Below, in pieces: positions 1 through 7,759 of a stretch of 10,682 bases of DNA. The number at the start of each line of letters is the position of its first letter. The stretch's first letter is position 1. Under the pieces are notes generated by a model. The model did no database searches, had not been told where the DNA came from, and was given only the letters and a program-made list of their open reading frames with translations. The position numbers and the translations under genes were made by a program. The stretch comes from Saccharicrinis sp. UBA6048 (GTDB taxonomy: Bacteria > Bacteroidota > Bacteroidia > Bacteroidales > Marinilabiliaceae): assembly GCA_002429115.1 (NCBI GenBank), contig DIYS01000094.1:1-10682 (forward strand), in the 5' to 3' direction.

Positions 1-87
1 ACCGTCACCCGGAGACCCTTACTCTCCAACAGGAATGAAAAAACCTTTTTCAATGTTTTAAGCCTGGAAAAGATTGGGGCTTTCTGA
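1..87 (+). CDS. probable 3' end of an unrecognised plus-strand gene
   Basis: Frame 1 is open from the window edge to a TGA at 85-87, giving 28 residues that begin TVTRRPLLSN and end LSLEKIGAF. The stop sits two bases before an intrinsic terminator hairpin shared with the convergent minus-strand gene, which is where a gene end would be expected. The call is weak: frame 2 is also open to a TAA at 59-61 and frame 3 to a TGA near 36-38, so the true frame cannot be fixed from so short a piece. I do not recognise the protein. It could equally be non-coding sequence. Confidence 0.3.
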   Translation, partial: TVTRRPLLSNRNEKTFFNVLSLEKIGAF

Positions 88-88
88 C

Positions 89-122
89 AAAAAAAGAGCG
101 AAATCAGTGATGATCTCGCTCT
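89..122 (-). terminator. intrinsic terminator after the PpiD-like gene
   Basis: Read on the minus strand, a 12-bp stem (122-111 pairing with 106-95, one G-U pair) with a 4-nt loop is followed directly by seven T residues (95-89). It lies 22 bp downstream of the stop codon of the minus-strand isomerase gene. On the plus strand the same hairpin is followed only by a mixed TATATTTT stretch, so it may also serve, less efficiently, as the terminator of the convergent plus-strand gene. Confidence 0.85.
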
Positions 123-144
123 TATATTTTAAAGGAATTAAAGA

Positions 145-2208
145 TTAGAAGAATTTGCTTCTTTCATCTGTAATTTCTGAATTGTTTCTGATTGCTTCAA
201 AAGCCTGATAGTCCACTTTGAAACCATTGCTTTGTGAAAGAGTCGCCTTTTCAGTAGCAACATCGGTAGTATTAGCAGTTACGTTGTTAACCTTTACAAT
301 ATATACTCCGTTGTTTCCGGCTACGGCATTGCTAATTTTACCAGTCTTTGAAGAAGTAGCTAAAGCAACTAATGCTGGTTCAACACCTGCACCTGGTACC
401 TGGAATGAACCAAAATCAATCTGGCTTGCACTTATTACTTCGCTGTCAATAGCTGAAGCTAATGCAGCAATGTCATTGCCTTGCTTTTTGCTGTTAAGTT
501 CAGAAATAAGAACTTCTGCTTTCTTATCGTTTCTAAGTTGTCTTTCAATAGAGCCTTGTACAGCAGCTATTGACTGATAACCTTCTTCCTTAGCTCCGGT
601 TAAAAACGCAATGATGTATGAATCGCCAAATTCGAAAATCTTAGACATCTCATTAACATCAGCTTCGAATGCCCAGCGAACCATTTCACGAGAGTGAGTC
701 AGGTTATTAACAGTGCGGTCATTAGCACGGATATTTCTGCCGTAGCGTTTAATTAGATTATCAGCAGTAATTGCTTCGTCAAATTGCTCGATGGTGCGGT
801 TTAATGAAGCAAATTTTGCAGCCTCAGCATAAATCTTCTGGTTTGTTTGCGAGCTGAAATTGATGTTGTGTTCAAGTGTGGCAATGTTGTATTTTGTTAC
901 CGGCTTACCTTTATCCTGAACATTAATGATGTGCGTGCCAAACTGAGATTCTACCTTTACAATAGCACCTTTGTTGTTGTTGAAACAAGCATCATTAAAT
1001 GGCTTCACCATTGTTCCCTCTGCAAACCATCCCAAGTCACCACCATTGATGGCTGAACCTTGGTCGATCGAGTTGTTGCGGGCGATATCAGCGAAGTCAG
1101 CACCACCTTTAACTAATGCAAATAAGCTATCAGCTACGGCTGGGTCTTTTACCAAAATATGACGTGCTTTAACAGAATCAGGAATTTGCTTGATTGCTAC
1201 AATTCGTGATAATTTATAAGCTTCATTCTCAAGGTAAGGACCATATACTTCGTTAACTGCTGCGCCTTGAACGAAACCTTGAAGAGTTGAACTTAACTGC
1301 TCTGCTTTAAGGTTACGGTCAATGTATTCTGCATCAGAGTTCAAATTAACATACTGAATGGCGTCTGTTTCCGGATTTTCAAATTCAGGCATTGCCTTTT
1401 CAATCCATTCTTTTGCCATAGCACGATCTTCATCCGAAGGCTTTACATCGAAAGAAACATATACAAGATCACGTGTCGCTTCTTGCTTATAGCTTTCAAT
1501 ATTTTTGTTGTAGTAATTTTTCACTTCACTGTCAGAAACGCTAACAGCCGAATCAGGCACTGTAGAGTAGCGTTTTACCACGAAGTCGAAATCAACCTTG
1601 TTTGCTTTAGCTTTAGCTTCTGCTTCAGCCTGCGCTGTAGTAACAAACATTCCTTTTTTGATGAGTGTTTGGTACTTATTCATTAAGCGTTCTTTCTTAA
1701 TCTGCTTCTCAAGGAATAACCAGAAGAAGTTCGATCTGGCATCAAGATTTTTTTGCTGAAGGAAGTTGATCACCTGCGCCTTGTCAAAAATACCAGTTTG
1801 TGGATTGGTAAACATTTGACGTATCTGTGGGTGAACATTGTTACCTGTAGCCATCTCAAAAATTTCATCAGATGTCACCTGTATGCCCAGCTCTTCATAT
1901 TTTTCATTCATTATCACATCCTGAACTAATTGATTCCAGGCCATCTCACGAATTCGATATGTTGCATTTTCATCTAAAGCAGATGTTCCTGAGTTAAGCT
2001 TATTGTAATCTTCCATCTCAGTTACATACTCCATAAATTCCGGTTGTGATACAGACGTTCCGTTTATCTCAGCAATCTGCATGTTTCTTCTTCTAAACAT
2101 GGAGTCTCCCGAACTCATTAAATCACCTAATAAGAAGGCTAAGAGTCCCACCGCAATAACGATTATAAGAAGTCCAGATTTATTTCTAATTCTCTCTAAT
2201 GTTGCCAT
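145..2208 (-). CDS. membrane-anchored peptidyl-prolyl isomerase, PpiD/SurA-like
   Basis: A 687-residue parvulin-type peptidyl-prolyl cis-trans isomerase and chaperone, expected to be anchored in the inner membrane with its bulk in the periplasm, where this family helps fold outer-membrane and secreted proteins. Residues 1-11 are basic and cytosolic, and 12-30 form one transmembrane helix. About 44-240 is a SurA/PpiD-like N-terminal chaperone region. A parvulin domain occupies about 346-435 and shows KARHIL (347-352), GGDLGWF (389-395) and FGTHII (423-428). The C-terminal 250 residues look like a second, degenerate isomerase domain: an ending resembling the family's G-x-Y-I-V-K-V strand is present near the C-terminus, but the GGDLG motif is missing. 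The ATG at 2208 is chosen because the basic start and helix follow at once; there is no Shine-Dalgarno sequence. It lies 117 bp behind the CorC-type gene with a terminator between them, so it probably has its own promoter within 2209-2261. Architecture is closer to PpiD than to soluble SurA. Confidence 0.9.
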   Translation of the reverse strand: MATLERIRNKSGLLIIVIAVGLLAFLLGDLMSSGDSMFRRRNMQIAEINGTSVSQPEFMEYVTEMEDYNKLNSGTSALDENATYRIREMAWNQLVQDVIMNEKYEELGIQVTSDEIFEMATGNNVHPQIRQMFTNPQTGIFDKAQVINFLQQKNLDARSNFFWLFLEKQIKKERLMNKYQTLIKKGMFVTTAQAEAEAKAKANKVDFDFVVKRYSTVPDSAVSVSDSEVKNYYNKNIESYKQEATRDLVYVSFDVKPSDEDRAMAKEWIEKAMPEFENPETDAIQYVNLNSDAEYIDRNLKAEQLSSTLQGFVQGAAVNEVYGPYLENEAYKLSRIVAIKQIPDSVKARHILVKDPAVADSLFALVKGGADFADIARNNSIDQGSAINGGDLGWFAEGTMVKPFNDACFNNNKGAIVKVESQFGTHIINVQDKGKPVTKYNIATLEHNINFSSQTNQKIYAEAAKFASLNRTIEQFDEAITADNLIKRYGRNIRANDRTVNNLTHSREMVRWAFEADVNEMSKIFEFGDSYIIAFLTGAKEEGYQSIAAVQGSIERQLRNDKKAEVLISELNSKKQGNDIAALASAIDSEVISASQIDFGSFQVPGAGVEPALVALATSSKTGKISNAVAGNNGVYIVKVNNVTANTTDVATEKATLSQSNGFKVDYQAFEAIRNNSEITDERSKFF

Positions 2209-2261
2209 TCTGTTGTTACTTATAAAATTATGTAGAATTCAAAATCAGGTTACGAATATAC

Positions 2262-2292
2262 AAAAAAATGGGACACACGATAATGTGCACCC
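2262..2292 (-). terminator. intrinsic terminator between the CorC-type gene and the isomerase gene
   Basis: On the minus strand, GGG plus GCACA pairs with TGTGT plus CCC across a TTATCG loop (eight pairs including one G-U, with one bulged T), followed by A and seven T residues (2268-2262). It begins 34 bp after the stop of the CorC-type gene and lies 54 bp before the isomerase start. It should end most transcripts of the coaX-to-CorC operon, although read-through into the isomerase gene is possible. Confidence 0.7.
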
Positions 2293-2325
2293 GCCATAGA
2301 ATTCAGAAAGTTTATTAATACGTTT

Positions 2326-3588
2326 TTATTCAGAATCTAATGAAAGTCTGACCAGCTCAATCCGGGCATTGGAAGCCTTTAAAATTTCGAAGGTGAATTG
2401 CTCAATCTGGATAACTTCATTGACCTCAGGTATTGATTGGTTGTAACAAAGGATAAGTCCAGCAATGGTTTCATATTCATCAGACTGAGGAAGTTCAAAC
2501 GGATATTTTTCATTGAGATAATCAATTTCCAGGCGCGCTGAAAACCGGTACTCAAAATCATCAACTTGCTCTTCAATATGATCTGTTACATCGTGCTCAT
2601 CGTTAATCTCACCGAATATTTCTTCCAATATGTCTTCCAGCGTTACGATGCCGGCTGTTCCGCCAAATTCATCCACCACTAATGCGATACTTTTATGCTC
2701 TTTTGTAAACAACTCCAGTACTTTATTGGCTGTCATCGTTTCAGGTATGATGGATATGGGGCTTACTATGTTTCTAAGCTTCTTTGGATTTTTAAAGAGG
2801 GACGAAATATGGACATAGCCAATGATATTATCGATGCTATCTTTGTAAACCATTATTTTTGACAGACCCGTTTCAATAAATTGAGTGCGTAATTTATCCA
2901 GTTCCTCGTTTGCTTCAATGGCTTGTAATTCAGCTCTTGGAATAAAGCATTCACGTATTTTAAGCTTTGAGAAATCAAGGGCATTTCTCAGAAGTTTAAG
3001 CTCGTTAGCGCCATTCTCATCTTTATCACTCTTCTCGTGATGCTCGGTCAACAGGTTGTCCAGATCAACCTTGCTCAGCATCCAGTTGACTTGTTCGGGT
3101 ACTGCTTTAGCCTTTAGTATACGCTTAATTATAAAATCGGAAATGCCCATAGTAAATCGGCTCACCGGATAAAATATGGCGTAGAAAAACAGGAGAGGCA
3201 CCGCAAAAACATTGAGAATAAAGGTGGGGTGTATGCGGAACAATGTTTTCGGTAAGAACTCCGCTGTAATTAAAATGATAAGGGTAGATATAGCGGTTTG
3301 AGTTAGTAATAAGCCTGTGCTTGATTGAATGTAAACTCTGATAGAAGGTTCAATCAGTTCAGCCATATGAAGACCATAGATAACTAAAGCAATGTTGTTT
3401 CCAATAAGTATGGTTGATAGGAAGGTGCCCGGATTTCTGACAAATCTGTCTATAATGCGAGCCGGGAAAGGGTATTTCTTTTTGTTGAGCTCAAGTAAGA
3501 GTTTATTAGAGCTGAAAAAAGCCATCTCGCAACCTGAGAAAAAGGCGGATAATAAAAGTGTTAATGTGATAATTAAATATTCGTTCAT
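2326..3588 (-). CDS. CNNM/CorC-type transmembrane protein with CBS pair (hemolysin-like, GldE-like)
   Basis: A 420-residue inner-membrane protein of the CNNM/CorC family, whose characterised members act in Mg2+ or other divalent-cation efflux. The N-terminal DUF21 domain (about 1-190) has several hydrophobic segments and the family motifs SGCEMAFFS (18-26), IGNN (62-65) and AEFLPK (109-114). A cytosolic CBS pair follows (about 208-330), with the signature VDEFGGTAGIVTLEDILEE (305-323), and then a CorC_HlyC C-terminal domain (about 342-417). Length and domain order are typical of the family. In gliding Bacteroidota the paralogue GldE has this same architecture and works with the lipoprotein GldD; no gldD is seen here, so GldE identity is not claimed. 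The gene follows lptC after 55 bp and is the last gene before a terminator. The older label 'hemolysin' is historical. Confidence 0.88.
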   Translation of the reverse strand: MNEYLIITLTLLLSAFFSGCEMAFFSSNKLLLELNKKKYPFPARIIDRFVRNPGTFLSTILIGNNIALVIYGLHMAELIEPSIRVYIQSSTGLLLTQTAISTLIILITAEFLPKTLFRIHPTFILNVFAVPLLFFYAIFYPVSRFTMGISDFIIKRILKAKAVPEQVNWMLSKVDLDNLLTEHHEKSDKDENGANELKLLRNALDFSKLKIRECFIPRAELQAIEANEELDKLRTQFIETGLSKIMVYKDSIDNIIGYVHISSLFKNPKKLRNIVSPISIIPETMTANKVLELFTKEHKSIALVVDEFGGTAGIVTLEDILEEIFGEINDEHDVTDHIEEQVDDFEYRFSARLEIDYLNEKYPFELPQSDEYETIAGLILCYNQSIPEVNEVIQIEQFTFEILKASNARIELVRLSLDSE

Positions 3589-3643
3589 CTACTTGGGTAG
3601 TGCTTTTAAAAAGGAAAGATAGAAAAAAGTTACGAATGTGCCT

Positions 3644-4219
3644 TTATTCTTCAAATTCAAGATCACCCTGTATGTTCTTGATCACCCAATTGTCCATATT
3701 TTCATCCGCTTCGAAACCGGTGCCGGTGATAATGCCTGTTTTCTGAGTAATGGTGACGAATTGCTCCGAATATATTTTCTTTTCCTTGGTGTCCCAAAAA
3801 AGTTGTTCTGTACTCAGGATTTCCCCTTTCTTATTGATGGCCTCTACGTCGTTGTTCAATTCCCAAAGTTTCTTTTTCTCGTAATGAATCGCATTAAGAC
3901 ACTTGATTTGAGATTCAATCTCACCAGTGTCACTGTACATGATCACATGCAAGCCATTTGGGAAATCGTTATAGGGTTCTTCCTTTTTATCGTAGGTGAG
4001 AAGCTTGGGTGTTATAAATTTATAGATCACCCTGCCCGAGTCCGTAATGAAAGTTTCGAGCTCTTCAACAATTAAAGATGGAATTTCTTCACGGTTAGAA
4101 ATAGCTTGTATCTCTTCAGGCTTATTCGATTGACAAGCAGATGTAAAAACATAAACAGCAAGCAGAATGAAACTGCTTGCTGTATATAATGTTTTAGAAA
4201 TGTTTCTAAATAATGACAT
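3644..4219 (-). CDS. lptC: LPS export ABC transporter periplasmic protein LptC (lipoprotein form)
   Basis: A 191-residue protein matching the LptC family, the periplasmic bridge component that takes lipopolysaccharide from the LptB2FG transporter toward LptA and the outer membrane. The sequence shows a hydrophobic N-terminal segment (about 11-28) ending at TSAC, with Cys29 as the likely lipidated residue, so it should be a lipoprotein rather than the single-helix protein of E. coli. The -3 position is Thr, where Leu is more usual in a lipobox. The beta-jellyroll core is about 45-185, with the typical pattern of a strand ending in W-x-L, then 'GEILSTEQLFWD' (152-163) and a 'GTGFEAD' element (175-181). 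It starts only 6 bp after the TPR gene stop, indicating co-transcription. Other lpt genes are not in this window. Confidence 0.85.
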   Translation of the reverse strand: MSLFRNISKTLYTASSFILLAVYVFTSACQSNKPEEIQAISNREEIPSLIVEELETFITDSGRVIYKFITPKLLTYDKKEEPYNDFPNGLHVIMYSDTGEIESQIKCLNAIHYEKKKLWELNNDVEAINKKGEILSTEQLFWDTKEKKIYSEQFVTITQKTGIITGTGFEADENMDNWVIKNIQGDLEFEE

Positions 4220-4225
4220 TTAGAT

Positions 4226-5584
4226 TTATTTTTTAGCTCTTACAGATGTAGATGTGTTAATCCAACCTCCAATTTTGAAGCTATCACCTACTTTAAGTCC
4301 CTGGAAGAAAATTTCCTCTGTATTTGGGAAATACTGTGAATAAAGTGTGATGTTTTCATTGGCTTCGGCAAGAGATTCTGCATCAACTGACTTCGCCTTC
4401 TTGAATTGATCTACAGCAGCCCAATAAACTGTTTTGTGCTCAAATTCAGTCGATCCATATCCAGATGCACTGGCTGCATACGCTTTACCAATTAAGATAT
4501 AAGGAGCACCCCAATCACTTTTTAAAGCAATCGCTTTTTTGGCTTCTGCACGTGTCTGGCTATATTTTTTCTGAGACATATAGATCAAACCTAAAGTGTT
4601 GTGATATTTAGCCTTACTATCAGCATCTTCCTCAAGTGAAATCGCTTCTGTTAAGAATTCAATAGCACGATTCGTATCACCCGTCTTCATGTACATACGA
4701 GATAAACCGAATGCAGAAGAAGCAGAAGGTTCAATTCTGTGCAGGTACTCTGAAGATTGGTAGAATAACTCAGACTCGCCACAATCGCCTTTAGCTAACA
4801 AACGGTTAACACGCTTCAGCCATTCAAGGTCAGTTGTGTGATCAGCCAATTGAGGGCCGAAAATTTCAGCTAAAGTTTCACAGTTAGCAGCACCACTCTG
4901 AGCAAATATCTTTTCAACACTGTTGATGATTTCCTGCATCTTAGACTTGTTAGCCTCTTTTGTTGCGTCTTTTTGCTTATTCAGAACTTTAGTAACCTCT
5001 GTATAAATTTCAACAAGCTTTTCGCCTGATAATTCATTCATTTTATACATCGCTGCACTGTTTGCCATATAAGTTAACAATGCTGGTGGCTGTGTACGCA
5101 TTCCTAATGCTTTAAATCCATCTTCTAATAGCGGCTGAACCTCTTTAATCACTTCAGGATTATTACGGTTGTAGCGCAACATAGTGATGGCTTTTTTACC
5201 CATGATATAAGCCGTTGGGTATTTCTTGTCATTACCAAAGTATTGTGCACGCTGGTCATATACTTTCATCAAAAGCTTGTAATATTCAGCTTTCTTAGCA
5301 GCATCCTTTTCTTTTTTATAAAGCTTTTCAACAATCACCTCTCCGTGAGAGTAAAGGTTTCTGTTTGAAAGAGGACACTCGTTGAAAGCGATTTCCCAGC
5401 GAGGGAAAGCTTCAGCGTAATTCTTTTGTTTGTAATACTCGTAGTAAAGAGAGAGATTTTCTAAACATCTTAAGCTATCCTCTCCATGGCCGTACTTCGA
5501 CCCATCTTCAACTCCCTTCTGAGCGAATACAGAACCTGTAAATAGTAGGCCTGCAATTAGTAATGTAGCAATTTTCATTGGCAT
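4226..5584 (-). CDS. exported tetratricopeptide-repeat protein
   Basis: A 452-residue exported protein with a Sec signal peptide (about 1-21, cleavage after SVFA before QK). TPR-like helical pairs are visible at 288-320 and 324-356, with a further repeat containing an insertion at about 358-400. The middle (90-270) is helical and rich in Lys and Ala. The C-terminus (about 418-449) reads YFPNTEEIFFQGLKVGDSF and then a Gly-Trp-Ile-Asn stretch. I recall this tail from TPR proteins next to coaX in Bacteroidota; its role is not known to me. TPR proteins act as scaffolds, and with an outer-membrane barrel and lptC as neighbours a periplasmic assembly role is a reasonable inference, not shown. Two starts are possible: the ATG at 5584 (MPMKIATLL) or the ATG at 5578 (MKIATLL); the second gives the more conventional signal peptide. 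The gap to the preceding barrel gene is 26 bp. Confidence 0.8.
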   Translation of the reverse strand: MPMKIATLLIAGLLFTGSVFAQKGVEDGSKYGHGEDSLRCLENLSLYYEYYKQKNYAEAFPRWEIAFNECPLSNRNLYSHGEVIVEKLYKKEKDAAKKAEYYKLLMKVYDQRAQYFGNDKKYPTAYIMGKKAITMLRYNRNNPEVIKEVQPLLEDGFKALGMRTQPPALLTYMANSAAMYKMNELSGEKLVEIYTEVTKVLNKQKDATKEANKSKMQEIINSVEKIFAQSGAANCETLAEIFGPQLADHTTDLEWLKRVNRLLAKGDCGESELFYQSSEYLHRIEPSASSAFGLSRMYMKTGDTNRAIEFLTEAISLEEDADSKAKYHNTLGLIYMSQKKYSQTRAEAKKAIALKSDWGAPYILIGKAYAASASGYGSTEFEHKTVYWAAVDQFKKAKSVDAESLAEANENITLYSQYFPNTEEIFFQGLKVGDSFKIGGWINTSTSVRAKK

Positions 5585-5610
5585 GGTATTCTGGTTTTTG
5601 AAATATAGAT

Positions 5611-6945
5611 TTATTCAAATTTTCGTTTTCTGAACCATAACTCATGTAGTGTCAGGTTCATTGAAAAGCGCATATAGTTTTCTTTAACTAAGTTGTTATC
5701 TGTACTACCTCTTTGACCCCATTCGAATGCAAGGTTGAATGAAGTTTTACTTCGTTTTAACGGTAAACCCATTCCAAAAGTTATGCCAAAGTCATTCAAG
5801 TGATCTCCGGAAGGTGTTATCAGATATTCTTGTTTATATGATGCGCCCAAACGATACTTAATACGGCTCGGGTAGAAGTTTGCACTACGGTAATTTGGAA
5901 TGATCTCCATTCCAACAGCCACCTTTTGCTCATCACCAATGGTAAAAGCATTCGGGTCATCACTTGATGCTGACAGGCCAGGGAAGTTGGATTCGCTCCA
6001 TTGTGTTAAGGCATAGTCAGCTGTTACAGTCATGAATTCTTCAATATTATACGCAACACCAACACCTATTTTTTGAGGTAACTCAAAATCGGAACCAGTG
6101 AATTTAGTTTCGTTATACTGAAGCGTATCTGCATTAATTAAGGTGACGCCATCGTTCTGGAAAGTTGTTCCGGCGGCAACTAGTTTTTTCAATTTCCCGT
6201 TTACACCTGTTTTAGGCGTAAAAATAGCACCAAATACAATGTTATGCCTTTCCTTCAGCATAAGTCGGTATTGTACACCGAAATCCATGTAGTAGTTATT
6301 GATGGAGATACGCTCGGCACTGGCCAATTTAAAGGCGTTCGGGTCATTAGGGAACTGTGCAATAGAGTAATGATCCACCTTGCCGAATACATATGAAAGG
6401 TGAGCACCCAATGAGAGATTTTCAATTGGGCTAATAGCAATACCTGCATAAGCTTTAGTTGTATTTCCACTTCCCTGATAGTTCGATTTGGAATAGGTAC
6501 CATCATTAATAGAGATGGCATCAGATGAATTGTCATCAAAGAAACTATAACCAACCACTGATTCAGGTTTAACTCCAATCGACATAAAACCCCATTTAGA
6601 AACAGGAAATCCTATAGCAAAATAGGAAAAGTTCATATCAGAGAAACGAGCTTCCTGATCGGCCGTCTTTATTCTTTGATCAAACCCTGTAATTCCGCCT
6701 TCGAAAAAGAAGGAAATAGAATCCATGCTAAAGTAGGAGGCGGGATTTATATTATTAAGGTTGTATGAGCTTGATAAGGCTATACCGGTATGTCCCATGG
6801 CATCATTTCGTCCAAACCCTCCTTCTTGTATCTGCCCGATACCGTATCTTGTATAGGGTGAATACGTCTTATTTTGCGATGTTGCTGAAAAGCTTAAAAC
6901 TGTGGTTAACGCAAAAACTACTACTGCCTTATATATGTTGTGCAT
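5611..6945 (-). CDS. outer-membrane beta-barrel protein, FadL/OmpP1-like
   Basis: A 444-residue predicted outer-membrane protein. A signal peptide (about 1-23) ends in a typical Ala-x-Ser site before QNKTYSPY. The mature N-terminus contains 'YSPYTRYGIGQ' and 'RNDAMGHTGIAL', followed by 'NNINPASY' (64-71). That pattern of an early plug-like segment with an Asn-Pro-Ala motif resembles the FadL/OmpP1/TodX transport family. The rest alternates polar and hydrophobic residues as in beta-strands, with regular turns and a Phe/Leu-rich final strand (MRFSMNLTLHELWF). FadL relatives carry hydrophobic compounds across the outer membrane; the substrate here is unknown. The start codon overlaps the end of coaX by 17 bp, and the TPR gene follows after 26 bp, so expression is probably coupled to both. 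A structural partner of LPS or outer-membrane assembly is an alternative to a transporter. Confidence 0.8.
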   Translation of the reverse strand: MHNIYKAVVVFALTTVLSFSATSQNKTYSPYTRYGIGQIQEGGFGRNDAMGHTGIALSSSYNLNNINPASYFSMDSISFFFEGGITGFDQRIKTADQEARFSDMNFSYFAIGFPVSKWGFMSIGVKPESVVGYSFFDDNSSDAISINDGTYSKSNYQGSGNTTKAYAGIAISPIENLSLGAHLSYVFGKVDHYSIAQFPNDPNAFKLASAERISINNYYMDFGVQYRLMLKERHNIVFGAIFTPKTGVNGKLKKLVAAGTTFQNDGVTLINADTLQYNETKFTGSDFELPQKIGVGVAYNIEEFMTVTADYALTQWSESNFPGLSASSDDPNAFTIGDEQKVAVGMEIIPNYRSANFYPSRIKYRLGASYKQEYLITPSGDHLNDFGITFGMGLPLKRSKTSFNLAFEWGQRGSTDNNLVKENYMRFSMNLTLHELWFRKRKFE

Positions 6946-7663
6946 TATATTCTAGAATTCTATTAAGTCCAATTAGTACCAAATTAGGATGTACAAAGAT
7001 GGGATTTTTTAATTGCCTTGCAAAAAATTCTGCATCGCCACCCGTTATTATTGCTTTGATTGAAGGAAATTGCTCTTTCAATCGATCGAAAGTACCTTCA
7101 ATCTCATAAGTAATACCATTTTGAATACCTGCCCGTATGGCGGAATTTGTACAATCACCCATTAATAATTCATCAGGGTTAGGGTCGAGAAGAGGTAATT
7201 TACTGGTGTAATGATTCAGTGCATTAAAACGCATGGTCATACCCGGAGATATATTACCACCCATGTATACATTCTTATCGTCTACCAGTTCATAGGTTAT
7301 TGCCGTACCTGCATCTATGACTAATAAAGGATGGCTGGGGTATAGAAACATAGCACCAGCCACAGCAGCTAATCGATCTTTGCCCATTGTTGCCTGCGAA
7401 CGGTAGATCCATTTAAAAGGCAAAGGCGTTTCGTGGGTAAGTTCAATAATAGTATTTGAGAGTTTAGCCAGGTTAGTTATTAAGGTCTGATGTTGTTCTT
7501 TTACGACCGTTGAAAGAATAATATGGTCTATTGGGTACTGCTTCAAGTGTTGGTCAATGAACCATTCATCAAGAAAATCAATCGAATCGGAATATATGAG
7601 CTTACACTGGTCAAAAATACCAAACTTTACCTGTGTATTTCCTCTGTCAATAACTAAATTCAC
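6929..7663 (-). CDS. coaX: type III pantothenate kinase
   Basis: A 244-residue type III pantothenate kinase, which phosphorylates pantothenate in the first step of coenzyme A synthesis in the cytosol. ASKHA-fold motifs are in order: DRGNT (6-10, phosphate loop), MGKDRLAA (93-100), VIDAGTAIT (115-123, with Asp117 as the expected catalytic base), GGNISPG (135-141) and TGGDA (207-211). The family usually has DIGNT and DFGTA; Arg7 and Ala118 are mild variants. Length is near the family norm. The start is GTG at 7663: the ATG overlapping it (7665-7663) is out of frame and meets TGA at once, and no in-frame ATG lies upstream, while MNLVID aligns with the family N-terminus. Type III enzymes are known to be insensitive to CoA feedback. 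This is the first gene of the envelope operon; its last 17 bp overlap the barrel gene. Confidence 0.95.
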   Translation of the reverse strand: MNLVIDRGNTQVKFGIFDQCKLIYSDSIDFLDEWFIDQHLKQYPIDHIILSTVVKEQHQTLITNLAKLSNTIIELTHETPLPFKWIYRSQATMGKDRLAAVAGAMFLYPSHPLLVIDAGTAITYELVDDKNVYMGGNISPGMTMRFNALNHYTSKLPLLDPNPDELLMGDCTNSAIRAGIQNGITYEIEGTFDRLKEQFPSIKAIITGGDAEFFARQLKNPIFVHPNLVLIGLNRILEYNAQHI

Positions 7664-7685
7664 ATTAAAATCATTTGTGTTTCTG

Positions 7686-7748
7686 CAAATGTTAATTTAC
7701 AGTGACTAGCTGCAAAGATATAAACAATCAGCGGGTAATAGTCAGAAG
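7686..7748 (-). promoter_or_regulatory. candidate Bacteroidota-type promoters for coaX operon
   Basis: Two overlapping candidates are visible on the minus strand. The first has TATCTTTG (7720-7713), an exact TAnnTTTG -7 box, with TTCTG (7747-7743) about 22 nt upstream as an imperfect -33 element. The second uses TTTG (7716-7713) as -33 and AACATTTG (7693-7686) as -7 with 19-nt spacing. They predict 5' leaders of about 43 and 16 nt. The element CTGCAAA occurs twice (7683-7689 and 7710-7716) because both boxes share TTTGCAG. No equally good plus-strand promoter for the divergent response regulator was found. Confidence 0.45.
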
Positions 7749-7759
7749 TATCGTTATTT

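Noticed and set aside
1..35. GGAGACC context and a 5-bp hairpin with a 7-nt loop, resembling a cobalamin-riboswitch end or a tRNA anticodon arm
   Set aside because: The T-loop and acceptor features of a tRNA are missing. The riboswitch core would lie outside the window, and no plus-strand gene follows for it to control.
218..577. 119-codon plus-strand frame opposite the isomerase gene
   Set aside because: It lies entirely antisense to a well-supported coding region and has no recognisable motifs; it is a shadow frame.
3589..3643. TATCTTTC resembling a -7 box between lptC and the CorC-type gene
   Set aside because: No -33 element at acceptable spacing, and the 55-bp gap is compatible with co-transcription.
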